A stretch of DNA of 11,121 bases from Nitrospirota bacterium. Its GTDB lineage: Bacteria; Nitrospirota; Nitrospiria; Nitrospirales; UBA8639. Under the pieces are notes generated by a model that was not told the DNA's origin, searched no databases, and worked only from the letters and a program-made list of their open reading frames with translations. Shown here one piece after another: positions 1-6,965 of the stretch. The stretch is from NCBI GenBank assembly GCA_020348185.1, contig CP070743.1:2212388-2223508 (forward strand), written 5' to 3'. A program made the position numbers and the translations under genes. Each line of letters starts with the position of its first letter. The stretch's first letter is position 1.

Positions 1-130
1 CTTCAAAGAATGGTTGGACAGTGGCACCTGCGGGGTTCGTCCCCAGTTACAGCGGCGGGACCGCGCGGGATTTCCACCCGCTTCCCTTCCTCCGATCCGC
101 TTAATGTTTCAGAGAGAGTAGGGGAGGAGA
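1..130 (-). promoter_or_regulatory. Cobalamin (B12) riboswitch, 3' end cut by window edge
   Basis: Read on the minus strand, the conserved cobalamin aptamer elements come in the right order: an AGGGAAG box (about 88-82), a GCGGG/CCCGC stem closing on the loop TGGAAAT (about 81-65), the strongly conserved GGTCCCGCCGCTGTAA core (about 64-48), a GGGG/CCCC hairpin (about 44-31) and the GCCACTG box (26-20). This is the RF00174 pattern as I know it. The last part of the aptamer and the expression platform fall left of position 1, so the regulated gene is outside the window; such genes are usually B12 or cobalt uptake, B12 synthesis, or B12-independent isoenzymes. Binding of cobalamin normally lowers expression. 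The 5' boundary is approximate. Confidence 0.92.
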
Positions 131-190
131 TAGGAGATTGTCAACCCAATAAGGAAAGTGGAACGGTTTCGGGTTTCAGGTTAAAAGGAC

Positions 191-213
191 ACTATTCAAA
201 CTTTATGAATAGT
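191..213. repeat. 8-bp inverted repeat near riboswitch
   Basis: ACTATTCA at 191-198 is the exact reverse complement of TGAATAGT at 206-213, with a 7-base loop. On the minus strand it lies after the sheath remnant and the riboswitch-like remnant and before the intact riboswitch. It is followed there by a short CCTTTTAA, so it could be a weak terminator, but the stem is A+T-rich and the U-run is poor. The structure is seen directly; a function is not shown. Confidence 0.45.
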
Positions 214-216
214 TTG

Positions 217-260
217 ACAAAGGCACCTGCGAGGCGGTACGGGATTTCCAGATTCGTTAA
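217..260 (-). promoter_or_regulatory. Degenerate partial copy of the cobalamin riboswitch
   Basis: The minus strand here reads TTAACGAATCT, then GGAAATCCCG, then ACCGCC, then GCAGGTGCC and GTC. The same blocks occur in the same order in the intact riboswitch at 1-130 (GGAAATCCCG at 74-65, GCAGGTGCC at 32-24), but there they are separated by the core CTGTAA element and the GGGG/CCCC hairpin, which are missing here. The simplest reading is a duplicated riboswitch that lost its core by internal deletion and can no longer bind ligand. Two 9-10 base matches in order are unlikely by chance but not proof. Confidence 0.45.
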
Positions 261-270
261 GAACAGACAA

Positions 271-648
271 CTATTGCATCGATTGTGTGAATCGAAGAAT
301 TACAAACTCAGCAGGGCGCACCACCGCCAAACCCAATTCCACGATCATGCGGCCCTCTCGAACGTCCTGAGCGGACATGGTTTGGTTCAAACCTACTTTC
401 ACGAAGAATGCCTCTTCAGATTTTGTGCCCTGCACTGCCCCATCTCGCCACTGTGTCATTAAAAAATTTTCAATCATTGCGGAAGTTGTGCCCCACGTAT
501 TTGCGTCATTGGGCTCGAAGGCCAAGGCTTTTATACCTCTTTTGATCGACTCTTCCACAAAGATGAGAAACCGACGGGCGGAAACATAACGATGTTGGTG
601 ATGATTCCCAGCCAAGGTTCGGGCTCCCCAGACCAGCGTTCCTTTAGA
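271..648 (-). pseudogene. C-terminal remnant of contractile tail sheath protein
   Basis: The translation from about 648 down to the TAG stop at 271-273 (about 125 residues) matches the C-terminal domain of phage tail sheath / contractile injection system sheath proteins. It shows KGTLVWGARTLAGN, YVSARR, FEPNDANTW, IENFL, WRDGA, EEAFFVKVGL, MSAQD, EGRMIVE and VVRPAEFVILRF in the family order, ending at the usual C-terminus. Sheath proteins are normally 350-500 or more residues; the N-terminal and central parts are absent. The same frame stays open upstream to about 924, but those residues do not look like sheath protein. An ATG at 676-678 could start a 135-residue product, so expression of a fragment is not excluded. 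No baseplate, tube or other tail gene is present. The exported hydrolase gene on the other strand occupies the place where the rest should be, which suggests a rearrangement that truncated the gene. Confidence 0.8.
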
Positions 649-859
649 TTGATTCACCACACTTTGCCGACTTTTCATTTCCCTGCATCCTGCCTCCTCC
701 TCATGTTGAGCCCGCTGACAGGGGTAATTGATCCTCCGTTTTCTTTTTGCTATTTTTCTGGTGACCCTAAAATGGATCGGTCGGGCAACCGATGTAAGCT
801 CATCCCCACATGGGGTTTGCTTGCGTCCGGACTCTCCACTCACCGATAGCTTCGCTCCC

Positions 860-1951
860 ATGAAAAGATCACATCTCACCAGGAGCATCACCCTTCGATT
901 TATCGCGCCTCTCCTCGTGTTCATGGCCTTGCTGGGTGCAGCGGACCCTGCATTGGCTTATTCCTCATCCACGGGTGGCACCGATGTTCGGAATCTTCGG
1001 CCCGTAATCGGGGTCTTCAGTCAAGAGACCAAAACCGTCACCGGGTCGAGCACGATCGATCCTGAAGTGAAAAAAGAGCTCTCCGCCTATCGCTATTTGA
1101 TTCCCGCGAGTTATGTGACGTGGATCGGACAGGCGGGTGCGCGGGTGCTGCCGATTCTGTTGAACCAGCCAGATGAGTACTACGCCCAAATCTTCGAGCG
1201 GACGAACGGGATTCTGTTTCCCGGCGGCAATCAGAGAATTGATCCCTCGGACATCTACACGGAGGAGGGGGAAATCCTCTGGAATCTAGCTAAAGAAGCA
1301 AACGATCGCGGCGACTACTTCCCGATATGGGGGACGTGTCTGGGGTTCGAAGAGCTCGCGGTGCTGGAGGCTGGTGATGGCCAGGTTATCAGCCTCGATG
1401 TGGTGGCGGAGAATCTGGCACTGCCCCTGCGGTTCACTCGCGATTTAGGGCGAAGCAGGCTCTTTAGGTCGTTTCCCGCAAGGCTCGTGAGGGCACTTCG
1501 AACTCAGGGACTGGCCTTCAACTCACATGAACATGGCCTGCTGGTTAGCGAATACCAATCTAATAGTTCTCTGAACTCGTTTTTTCGGATGACTTCATAC
1601 AACGAAACGTCCAAAGGCCAGCTTTTTGTAAGCACCATTGAGGCCCGAGACTATCCGTTCTACGGCACGCAATGGCACCCAGAGAAGAACAACTTCGAAT
1701 GGAGTCAGAACGAGGATTATTCGAACATCCCCCACACACCGAACGCGATCTTGGTATCCGAAGCCACAGCCCGGTTCTTCATCAGTGAGGCGAGAAAGTC
1801 CTGGCACACCTTCCCCGAAGTCCAACGCGACGAACTGATTTACTCCGCCCCGATCCTCTACACGGGGAAGGGCGACTGGTTCTATCAACAGGTCTACGTC
1901 TTTTGCCGGACTGACAAGACGAACTGTTCACCAGACCAATCGACGGAATAG
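860..1951 (+). CDS. Exported gamma-glutamyl hydrolase (folate polyglutamate hydrolase-like)
   Basis: This 363-residue protein belongs to the peptidase C26 family, class I glutamine amidotransferase fold, and should cleave gamma-linked glutamates from folylpoly-gamma-glutamates. After an N-terminal signal peptide (charged start, hydrophobic stretch, ALA|YS cleavage near residue 33) the mature part runs RPVIGVF, YLIPASYV, GARVLPI, NGILFPGG, then DYFPIWGTCLGFEEL with the nucleophile Cys160, and GTQWHPEK with His273 and Glu275. It finishes with IPHTPNA, FFISEARK and an IYSAPILYTG...QQVYVF tail. These motifs closely follow animal and plant gamma-glutamyl hydrolase (about 320 residues) rather than the shorter PuuD type. 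I chose ATG 860 because it starts a good signal peptide; the frame is open back to a TTG at 728, whose extra residues look non-coding. No strong ribosome site precedes 860. The product is probably periplasmic, where its natural substrate is unclear. Confidence 0.88.
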   Translation: MKRSHLTRSITLRFIAPLLVFMALLGAADPALAYSSSTGGTDVRNLRPVIGVFSQETKTVTGSSTIDPEVKKELSAYRYLIPASYVTWIGQAGARVLPILLNQPDEYYAQIFERTNGILFPGGNQRIDPSDIYTEEGEILWNLAKEANDRGDYFPIWGTCLGFEELAVLEAGDGQVISLDVVAENLALPLRFTRDLGRSRLFRSFPARLVRALRTQGLAFNSHEHGLLVSEYQSNSSLNSFFRMTSYNETSKGQLFVSTIEARDYPFYGTQWHPEKNNFEWSQNEDYSNIPHTPNAILVSEATARFFISEARKSWHTFPEVQRDELIYSAPILYTGKGDWFYQQVYVFCRTDKTNCSPDQSTE

Positions 1952-2030
1952 TCGCTAGCGCGGTTAGCCCCAAAAATCTGGGCGACACAGGCACTTTCTC
2001 AAAATTGCCATTTCCCGGCCTCTTCGGTAT

Positions 2031-2060
2031 TTGTCTGATTTCCCCAAAATAGGCTTTAAT
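2031..2060 (+). promoter_or_regulatory. Possible promoter of the PAS histidine kinase
   Basis: TTGTCT at 2031-2036 and TTTAAT at 2055-2060, 18 bases apart, resemble sigma-70 -35 and -10 boxes. They would give a leader of about 130 bases that includes the stem-loop at 2118-2142. The match is only moderate and the region is A+T-rich, so this is tentative. Confidence 0.28.
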
Positions 2061-2117
2061 TTTCCTATTCTTTTTTTTAAGGAAATGGTACCTTTACGGG
2101 AGCTTTTACCTCTGTAC

Positions 2118-2142
2118 CTGCGGAAGGTTTAATTCTCCGCAG
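2118..2142 (+). repeat. Stem-loop in leader of the histidine kinase gene
   Basis: CTGCGGA at 2118-2124 pairs perfectly with TCCGCAG at 2136-2142 around an 11-base loop. CTCT (2110-2113) and AGAG (2143-2146) can extend it past a small bulge. No U-run follows, so it is not a standard terminator of the gene upstream. It lies about 50 bases before the kinase start. It could shape the leader RNA or be a protein-binding site; neither is shown. Confidence 0.5.
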
Positions 2143-2193
2143 AGAGCTTTAATCAGCCAGGGCAAGTCCAATTTCCAATAGGCGGGCGGAGGA

Positions 2194-3303
2194 ATGGAAA
2201 AAGACTTTTCACTTGAGGATGTGGTCAAGTTTGCTAACGATATCGTCATTGTGACGGAAGCCGAACCCCTGGATAACCCGGGTCCAAAGATTGTTTATGT
2301 CAATAAGGCATTTACCGATTTAACCGGGTATGCACCAGAGGAGGTCATTGGGAAGACTCCCAGAATTTTACAAGGACCGGATTCTCACTCCGAAACCCGG
2401 GCTCATATTCGAGCGGCCCTGGAAAAAAAAGAACCGATCAGAACCGCCATTGTCAATTATTCAAAGTCTGGAAGAAAGTATTGGTTGGATATCAATATTA
2501 TTCCCTTAAAAGACGGTAGCGGGAAGGTGACGCATTTTGCGGCGATTGAAAGGGATTTGACCGATATTAAAGAAGCGGAGGCAGTCATCAAGAAAAAAAA
2601 TACAGAGCTGGCGGAGTTGAACGAGACCAAAAACAAGTTCCTGGGTATTGCCTCGCACGATTTGAGGAATCCCCTGTTCACGATTCGATCGTTCAGCGAA
2701 CTACTCGAAGATGGGACGGTGGGGGAGGTCAACGTCAAACAAAAAGAGATGCTGGGAAAAATTTTTCATGCCAGCACGTTCATGAAAGCGTTGTTGGAAA
2801 ACCTGCTGGACATCTCAAAAATTGAAAGTGGCAAGATCGACATCAAAAAACAAACCCAGGATTTAAACCAGACAGTCAGACAACAGGTCGAATTTAATCA
2901 ACTGTTGGCTCAGAAAAAGAATATTACCCTGCACATGAACTTAAGCAATATCCCTCCATTATCCTTCGACCAAAGCGCCATCATACAGGTGATGGGGAAT
3001 TTTATCGGCAATGCCATCAAGTTCTCCCCTCCCGACACAGCCATTGTGGTCGCCACGGACAAAGTAGAGGATGGAGTCCGATTCTCGGTTCGTGATGAGG
3101 GGCCCGGCCTTTCCAAAGAGGACCAGGAACTTTTGTTTAAAGAATTTCAGACCTTAACTGCCAAGCCCACGGCAGGGGAAAAGTCTACGGGCCTGGGGTT
3201 GGCCATCGTGAAGAAACTCATCCACCTTCATAATGGAGAAGTTGGAGTGGAAAGCACCCTTGGCATGGGAAGCACCTTCTATTTCACGTTGCCAATAGAA
3301 TAG
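2194..3303 (+). CDS. PAS (LOV-like) sensor histidine kinase, orphan
   Basis: This soluble histidine kinase has 369 residues. An N-terminal PAS domain (about 10-125) has the LOV-like run NKAFTDLTGY, GKTPRILQGPDS, IVNYSKSG, FAAIERDLTD. A short coiled coil (about 125-148) leads to the HisKA domain with phospho-acceptor His155 in SHDLRNPL. The ATPase domain has the N box GNFIGNAIKFSP (Asn273), the G1 box DEGPG (301-305) and the G2 box STGLGLAIVKK. No membrane segment or receiver domain is present and no response regulator gene is nearby, so its partner is unknown. In true blue-light LOV domains the motif is GxNCRFLQ; here Pro56 stands in place of the cysteine, so the usual photoadduct cannot form. 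The domain may bind flavin for redox sensing or another ligand. GGAGG ends one base before the ATG, unusually close; a GTG at 2221 (residue 10, just before the PAS domain) is an alternative start with better spacing. Confidence 0.9.
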   Translation: MEKDFSLEDVVKFANDIVIVTEAEPLDNPGPKIVYVNKAFTDLTGYAPEEVIGKTPRILQGPDSHSETRAHIRAALEKKEPIRTAIVNYSKSGRKYWLDINIIPLKDGSGKVTHFAAIERDLTDIKEAEAVIKKKNTELAELNETKNKFLGIASHDLRNPLFTIRSFSELLEDGTVGEVNVKQKEMLGKIFHASTFMKALLENLLDISKIESGKIDIKKQTQDLNQTVRQQVEFNQLLAQKKNITLHMNLSNIPPLSFDQSAIIQVMGNFIGNAIKFSPPDTAIVVATDKVEDGVRFSVRDEGPGLSKEDQELLFKEFQTLTAKPTAGEKSTGLGLAIVKKLIHLHNGEVGVESTLGMGSTFYFTLPIE

Positions 3304-3458
3304 TACCTTCTTTTTTAAATATAAAAGCGTCGGGAATGTTTTAGGGGGTAGGGTAGATAAATGGGGACAGAGGTTTTGCTGGTGATCTAAATGATTTTTA
3401 TGGCTCGTTTTCTAGAACAACTGGCGAGTCAGAATGTCTATTCACAATAGGTCGCCCA

Positions 3459-4187
3459 TCATGCAGATAGGGCCTCAGCAAGGGCACGCAACAGTTTGGC
3501 TCCGTCCCCGCGCCACGCGCTTCCGTGCATGCAAGCAAGTGTTTTGGGTTTGGTCGAGGCCAGTCTCTCAAGCATGGCACTGGCGTTTTTTGTGTGTGAG
3601 AAGTAATCCATCTGTTTCCTGAACCCTTCGCTTGGCCCGAGATTGTCATCCTCGGTGATCGGCGGAAGGTCCGCGCCTCCCTGTGTGAAGAGGTCCCCAC
3701 AGAATAAAGTGGACGTTCGTTCTTCATTCAAGAAGCCGCATTCCCAGGCGTGTGGGAGATGCGGGGTGTCGAACCATTGCACGGTATGTTGGCCAAGGTG
3801 GAGCTTTTCTCCATCCGCGAGTGCGCGAGGGGCTCGATCTGCAATGTCACCGATGGACACGAGGGCCGCTACAGTCCCACAGAGGGGGACAGACTGCGGA
3901 GCGGCGGCCAGCCATTCGTTGAGGGAGCCGCACTCGTCCGCTTCCACATGGGAAAATCCAATGTAGCGAAGCCTCTCCACCGGAATGAGGCTGGCCACCG
4001 CTTCCTTTACCAATGGAAACATCTTCCGAGGCCCCGTGTGAAAAAGTAAGGGTTCATCATCTAGGATGAGGTATTGATTGAAGGAGAACCCGCCTGCTCC
4101 CTCGATCATCACCGGGGTGTTGATGCGATAGATCCCATCTGCGACTTCATGCACGTTGGTTCCAGCCTGTTTGTTCGTCACGGTCAT
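3459..4187 (-). CDS. Stand-alone metallo-beta-lactamase-fold diiron protein (flavodiiron-type ODP domain)
   Basis: This 242-residue protein matches the metallo-beta-lactamase-like domain of flavodiiron proteins, which reduce O2 or NO at a diiron site. The ligands are all visible: His80, Glu82 and Asp84 in FSHVEADECGSL, His146 in LPHAWECG, Asp165 in FCGDLF and His221 in CMHGSAWRG. The His146-Asp165 gap of 18 residues equals that of the family, and Asp84-His146 (61 between) is also typical. The HxHxDH motif of hydrolytic family members is absent. The C-terminal flavodoxin domain of full flavodiiron proteins is also absent, so an outside electron donor would be needed, or it may act as an oxygen sensor or carrier. 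AAGGAG lies 9 bases before the ATG. It starts 16 bases after ilvD ends on the same strand, so the two are probably co-transcribed. Cytosolic, no signal peptide. Exact activity is inferred. Confidence 0.82.
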   Translation of the reverse strand: MTVTNKQAGTNVHEVADGIYRINTPVMIEGAGGFSFNQYLILDDEPLLFHTGPRKMFPLVKEAVASLIPVERLRYIGFSHVEADECGSLNEWLAAAPQSVPLCGTVAALVSIGDIADRAPRALADGEKLHLGQHTVQWFDTPHLPHAWECGFLNEERTSTLFCGDLFTQGGADLPPITEDDNLGPSEGFRKQMDYFSHTKNASAMLERLASTKPKTLACMHGSAWRGDGAKLLRALAEALSA

Positions 4188-4203
4188 TTGATACTACTCC
4201 TTT

Positions 4204-5877
4204 CTAACTTGTCACCGCCCCTTCAGCGGCGGACGACACGTGTCTGGCATATTTCGCCATGACGCCACTAGCATAGCGAGGCTTGGGCGGTTGCCATTCC
4301 TGGAGGCGTTTCTTGATTTCATCTTCGGAAACCTCCATGTCCAATCGACGGGCCGTTATATCAAACGTAATCATGTCGCCGTTTTGAACGGCGGCGATCG
4401 GCCCACCTCGAGCGGCCTCGGGGGCCACATGGCCGGCCATCATGCCATGAGTCGCTCCTGAAAATCTCCCGTCGGTTAACAGAGCAACCGTTTCTCCAAG
4501 CCCAGCCCCGACAATGGCGCTGGTTACCCCCAGCATTTCCCGCATGCCCGGCCCGCCTTGTGGTCCTTCATATCGAATGACGACGACATCGCCATCTACG
4601 ATCTCCCCGCGCTGCACGGCGGCAAAAGCCTCTTCTTCACAGTCGAAGACCTTGGCCGGGCCTCGGTGGGTGAGTTTTTTATGCCCGGCTACCTTCACCA
4701 CGCATCCATCGGGGGCCAAATTCCCTCTTAAAATGACAAGTCCTCCCGAAGGTTTAATCGGGTTGGAGGTGGGATAGAGGACCTTCTGTCCGGGTGTTTC
4801 CGTGGCGCTAGCGGCTTCCTCAGCCAACGTGCGACGGGTCACGGTGAGTTGATCACCCTGTAAAAATCCTGCATCTAATAAACGTTTGGCCACCAGTCTG
4901 GTACCACCCGCTTGGTACAAATCTGCGGCCATATATTTGCCTCCGGGTTTGAGGTCGGCTAACAATGGAACCCGCTGGTTGATGGTGTCAAAGTCATCCA
5001 GACTTAAGGGGACTCCCACTTCCTGCGCAATCGCCATGATATGCAACACGGCATTGGTGGACCCACCGGTTGAGGCCACCGCGGCAATCGCATTTTCTAA
5101 AGCTGGGCGGGTGATAATTTGTTTTGGGCGCACATCGTGTTTCAGTAAATCCATGACGAGCTGTCCACATTGGGTGGACACCGTTTCCTTTCGAGGATCG
5201 AGAGCAGGGACGCCGTTGAATCCCATCGGGGACATCCCCATAAACTCAAAGGCGATAGACATGGTGTTGGCCGTGAACTGGCCACCGCAGGCCCCGGCGC
5301 CAGGGCAGGCATGGTCTTCGAGATCATGGAGTTCCACCTCAGTCATCTTTCCCTTTGCAAATGATCCGACGGCCTCAAAGACATCCTGAATGCTGACATC
5401 ATGACCATGAAACTGCCCTGGCATGATCGACCCGCCGTATAACATTAACGAAGGGAGATTGAGTCGTGCGAGGGCCATGACCGTTCCGGGAATCGTTTTG
5501 TCACAGCCGGATAAGGCGACCACGCCATCGAAAAGATGGCCTCTCACGACCAGTTCGATGGAATCCGCGACCACTTCTCGGCTAATCAGAGAGGCTTTCA
5601 TGCCTTCGGTTCCCATGCTGATACCATCGGACACCACAATGGTATTGAATTCGATGGGTGTTCCTCCTGCCGCTCGAATCCCGGCCTTCACCTTCTCGGC
5701 AAGCTGACGCAAATGGTAGTTGCACGGGGTGATCTCTGACCAGGTATTGGCCACCGCAATTAATGGCCGGGAGAGGTCTTCATCCGTTAGTCCGACCGCT
5801 TTCAACATGGCTCTGGCGGGTGCCCGGCGCGGGCCTTCAGTCAGGTCTCGGCTTTGGTGCTTTAAATTCGATGACAT
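4204..5877 (-). CDS. ilvD: Dihydroxy-acid dehydratase
   Basis: This 557-residue IlvD, of normal length, removes water from 2,3-dihydroxy-isovalerate and 2,3-dihydroxy-3-methylvalerate to give the keto acids leading to valine, leucine, isoleucine and pantothenate. Cluster cysteines are Cys52 (TPCNYH), Cys125 (SGCDKT) and Cys197 (GACGGQF). Asp84 (VVSDGISMG) and Asp126 fit the Mg2+ ligands, and Lys127 fits the carbamylated lysine. The C-terminal part has GPQGGPGMREM, TDGRFSGATHG, GHVAPEAARGGPI and the YASGVMAKYA end. The short form with IPGTVMALARLNLPS resembles the IlvD group reported to carry a [2Fe-2S] cluster, but cluster type cannot be read from sequence alone. GAGGAGG lies 7 bases before the ATG. 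It appears to lead a two-gene unit with the diiron protein. TATACT lies about 95 bases before the start but lacks a good -35 box. Other ilv genes are not in the window. Confidence 0.97.
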   Translation of the reverse strand: MSSNLKHQSRDLTEGPRRAPARAMLKAVGLTDEDLSRPLIAVANTWSEITPCNYHLRQLAEKVKAGIRAAGGTPIEFNTIVVSDGISMGTEGMKASLISREVVADSIELVVRGHLFDGVVALSGCDKTIPGTVMALARLNLPSLMLYGGSIMPGQFHGHDVSIQDVFEAVGSFAKGKMTEVELHDLEDHACPGAGACGGQFTANTMSIAFEFMGMSPMGFNGVPALDPRKETVSTQCGQLVMDLLKHDVRPKQIITRPALENAIAAVASTGGSTNAVLHIMAIAQEVGVPLSLDDFDTINQRVPLLADLKPGGKYMAADLYQAGGTRLVAKRLLDAGFLQGDQLTVTRRTLAEEAASATETPGQKVLYPTSNPIKPSGGLVILRGNLAPDGCVVKVAGHKKLTHRGPAKVFDCEEEAFAAVQRGEIVDGDVVVIRYEGPQGGPGMREMLGVTSAIVGAGLGETVALLTDGRFSGATHGMMAGHVAPEAARGGPIAAVQNGDMITFDITARRLDMEVSEDEIKKRLQEWQPPKPRYASGVMAKYARHVSSAAEGAVTS

Positions 5878-6015
5878 CGCGATTCCTCCTCAATTATTTC
5901 TCATCAATCTAATGCCTATTGCTCTTACCCTCACCCTTGCCTTCTCTCTGGAATGGAGGGGGAAGTTTAGCGTTTCAATACAGTATAAGATACAAGCGGT
6001 GAGTATGGTAGAAAT

Positions 6016-6037
6016 GGTTGTGCACTGTGGCACAACC
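6016..6037 (-). terminator. Hairpin after the lipoprotein gene, possible weak terminator
   Basis: GGTTGTGC (6016-6023) and GCACAACC (6030-6037) form a perfect 8-bp stem with a 6-base loop. On the minus strand it begins about 30 bases after the lipoprotein stop codon and is followed by ATTTCTACC, a poor U-run. Position suits a terminator separating the lipoprotein unit from ilvD; the weak tail keeps confidence low. Confidence 0.45.
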
Positions 6038-6066
6038 TGAGGGAAGAGGTCAATCAAATGAGTTGG

Positions 6067-6945
6067 TTAATGCCTACCTATATGATCGACTTCTTGAATG
6101 AGATTTTGTAACCGGTCACTCCCATGTTGGCGTTGGACTGGGGTCACCATTAAGTCAATGGCTAGGATTGTCTCTTTCAGGTTTCGGTTTCGATAACTGA
6201 CGTACTCAATATAGGAGGGAGGGGCGTCTTTCTCCGGTGTCACCAACCAATCATGAACCTGCTTTTCAAGAGCTTGAGAGTCTGCATTTGATCTCAAAAG
6301 CGTTGCAAACTGCTGTTGACGGTACCGACGAAATTCCATCCATTGATCAATGGTATCAGGATACTGTTCAATCACCTCCGTGAAACCCTGTTCCTGATCG
6401 GGGGGGATTTCCCCAAACCAGGTTCTCAGCCAACCCAGCACTCTTTCTACCCGGTTGGCTTTTCGAGTTTGTAAGTCTTCCCCGAGTTCGGCGAGCCATT
6501 CCTCATTCTCCGCTTGCATGACCTCTTCCAAATGGAGGATCTGCTCCGAGTTGACGGTGTTGAGAAACTCAACGCTTTCCGACGCGACCTGAGACCCTAA
6601 CCGTCCACGAAGAACCGCGTATTGATCAAAGATTTCGTCGAGTTCCTGCTGGGTCAGACCATCCTGCCAGTGGCGATGGATCGTTTCCAGGAAAGCCACA
6701 TAACGAGGGATTTCCTGTTCACGATGCCATGAGTGCAGGTGGGTGAGATGCGTTTGCAAAACCGGTTTCTGGTAGGAAGATAGATCAAAATAGTGGTCCA
6801 CTCTCCAAAACAGCAGCCAATCGGCATAGTGGTAAGTGAGGGAAAGGGCGCTACAGCTTGTGAGCAGGCCGACAAGGATTAAGAAAAGGAGAGAATGAAG
6901 ACCTTTTCTGGTTTGTCTGGAAGGTGTCAGTTGCTGAACCCTCAT
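6067..6945 (-). CDS. DUF6279-like outer-membrane lipoprotein
   Basis: This is a 292-residue predicted lipoprotein. The N-terminus is basic, followed by a hydrophobic stretch ending in the lipobox LLTSC with lipid-accepting Cys31; Ser at +2 favours transfer to the outer membrane. Directly after it comes SLTYHYADWLLFWRVDHYFDL, a signature I associate with DUF6279 lipoproteins, and the rest is helical, charged and rich in Glu, Gln, Arg and Trp. The family has no established function to my knowledge. GGAG stands only 3 bases before the chosen ATG; no other in-frame start keeps the signal peptide complete. It begins 20 bases after the small membrane protein gene ends, so the two probably share a transcript and may work together at the envelope. 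I am confident in the lipoprotein call and fairly confident in the family. Confidence 0.8.
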   Translation of the reverse strand: MRVQQLTPSRQTRKGLHSLLFLILVGLLTSCSALSLTYHYADWLLFWRVDHYFDLSSYQKPVLQTHLTHLHSWHREQEIPRYVAFLETIHRHWQDGLTQQELDEIFDQYAVLRGRLGSQVASESVEFLNTVNSEQILHLEEVMQAENEEWLAELGEDLQTRKANRVERVLGWLRTWFGEIPPDQEQGFTEVIEQYPDTIDQWMEFRRYRQQQFATLLRSNADSQALEKQVHDWLVTPEKDAPPSYIEYVSYRNRNLKETILAIDLMVTPVQRQHGSDRLQNLIQEVDHIGRH

Positions 6946-6965
6946 AGGCTCCTCATGGGAGACGA

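Noticed and set aside
10..462. Open frame of 150 codons on the plus strand.
   Set aside because: It runs antisense through the riboswitch and the sheath remnant and has no family features.
728..859. N-terminal extension of the gamma-glutamyl hydrolase from TTG 728.
   Set aside because: The extra 44 residues would precede a good signal peptide and do not resemble the family; ATG 860 is the better start.
1972..1985. Short GCCC/GGGC hairpin after the gamma-glutamyl hydrolase gene, as a terminator.
   Set aside because: The stem has only four or five pairs and no U-run follows.
3401..3431. Inverted repeat TGGCTCG/CGAGTCA between the converging kinase and diiron protein genes, as a terminator.
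   Set aside because: One G-T pair, a 17-base loop and no U-run on either side make it unconvincing.
4886..5389. Long open frame (167 codons) on the plus strand inside ilvD.
   Set aside because: It is the antisense shadow of a highly conserved gene and its product has no recognisable features.
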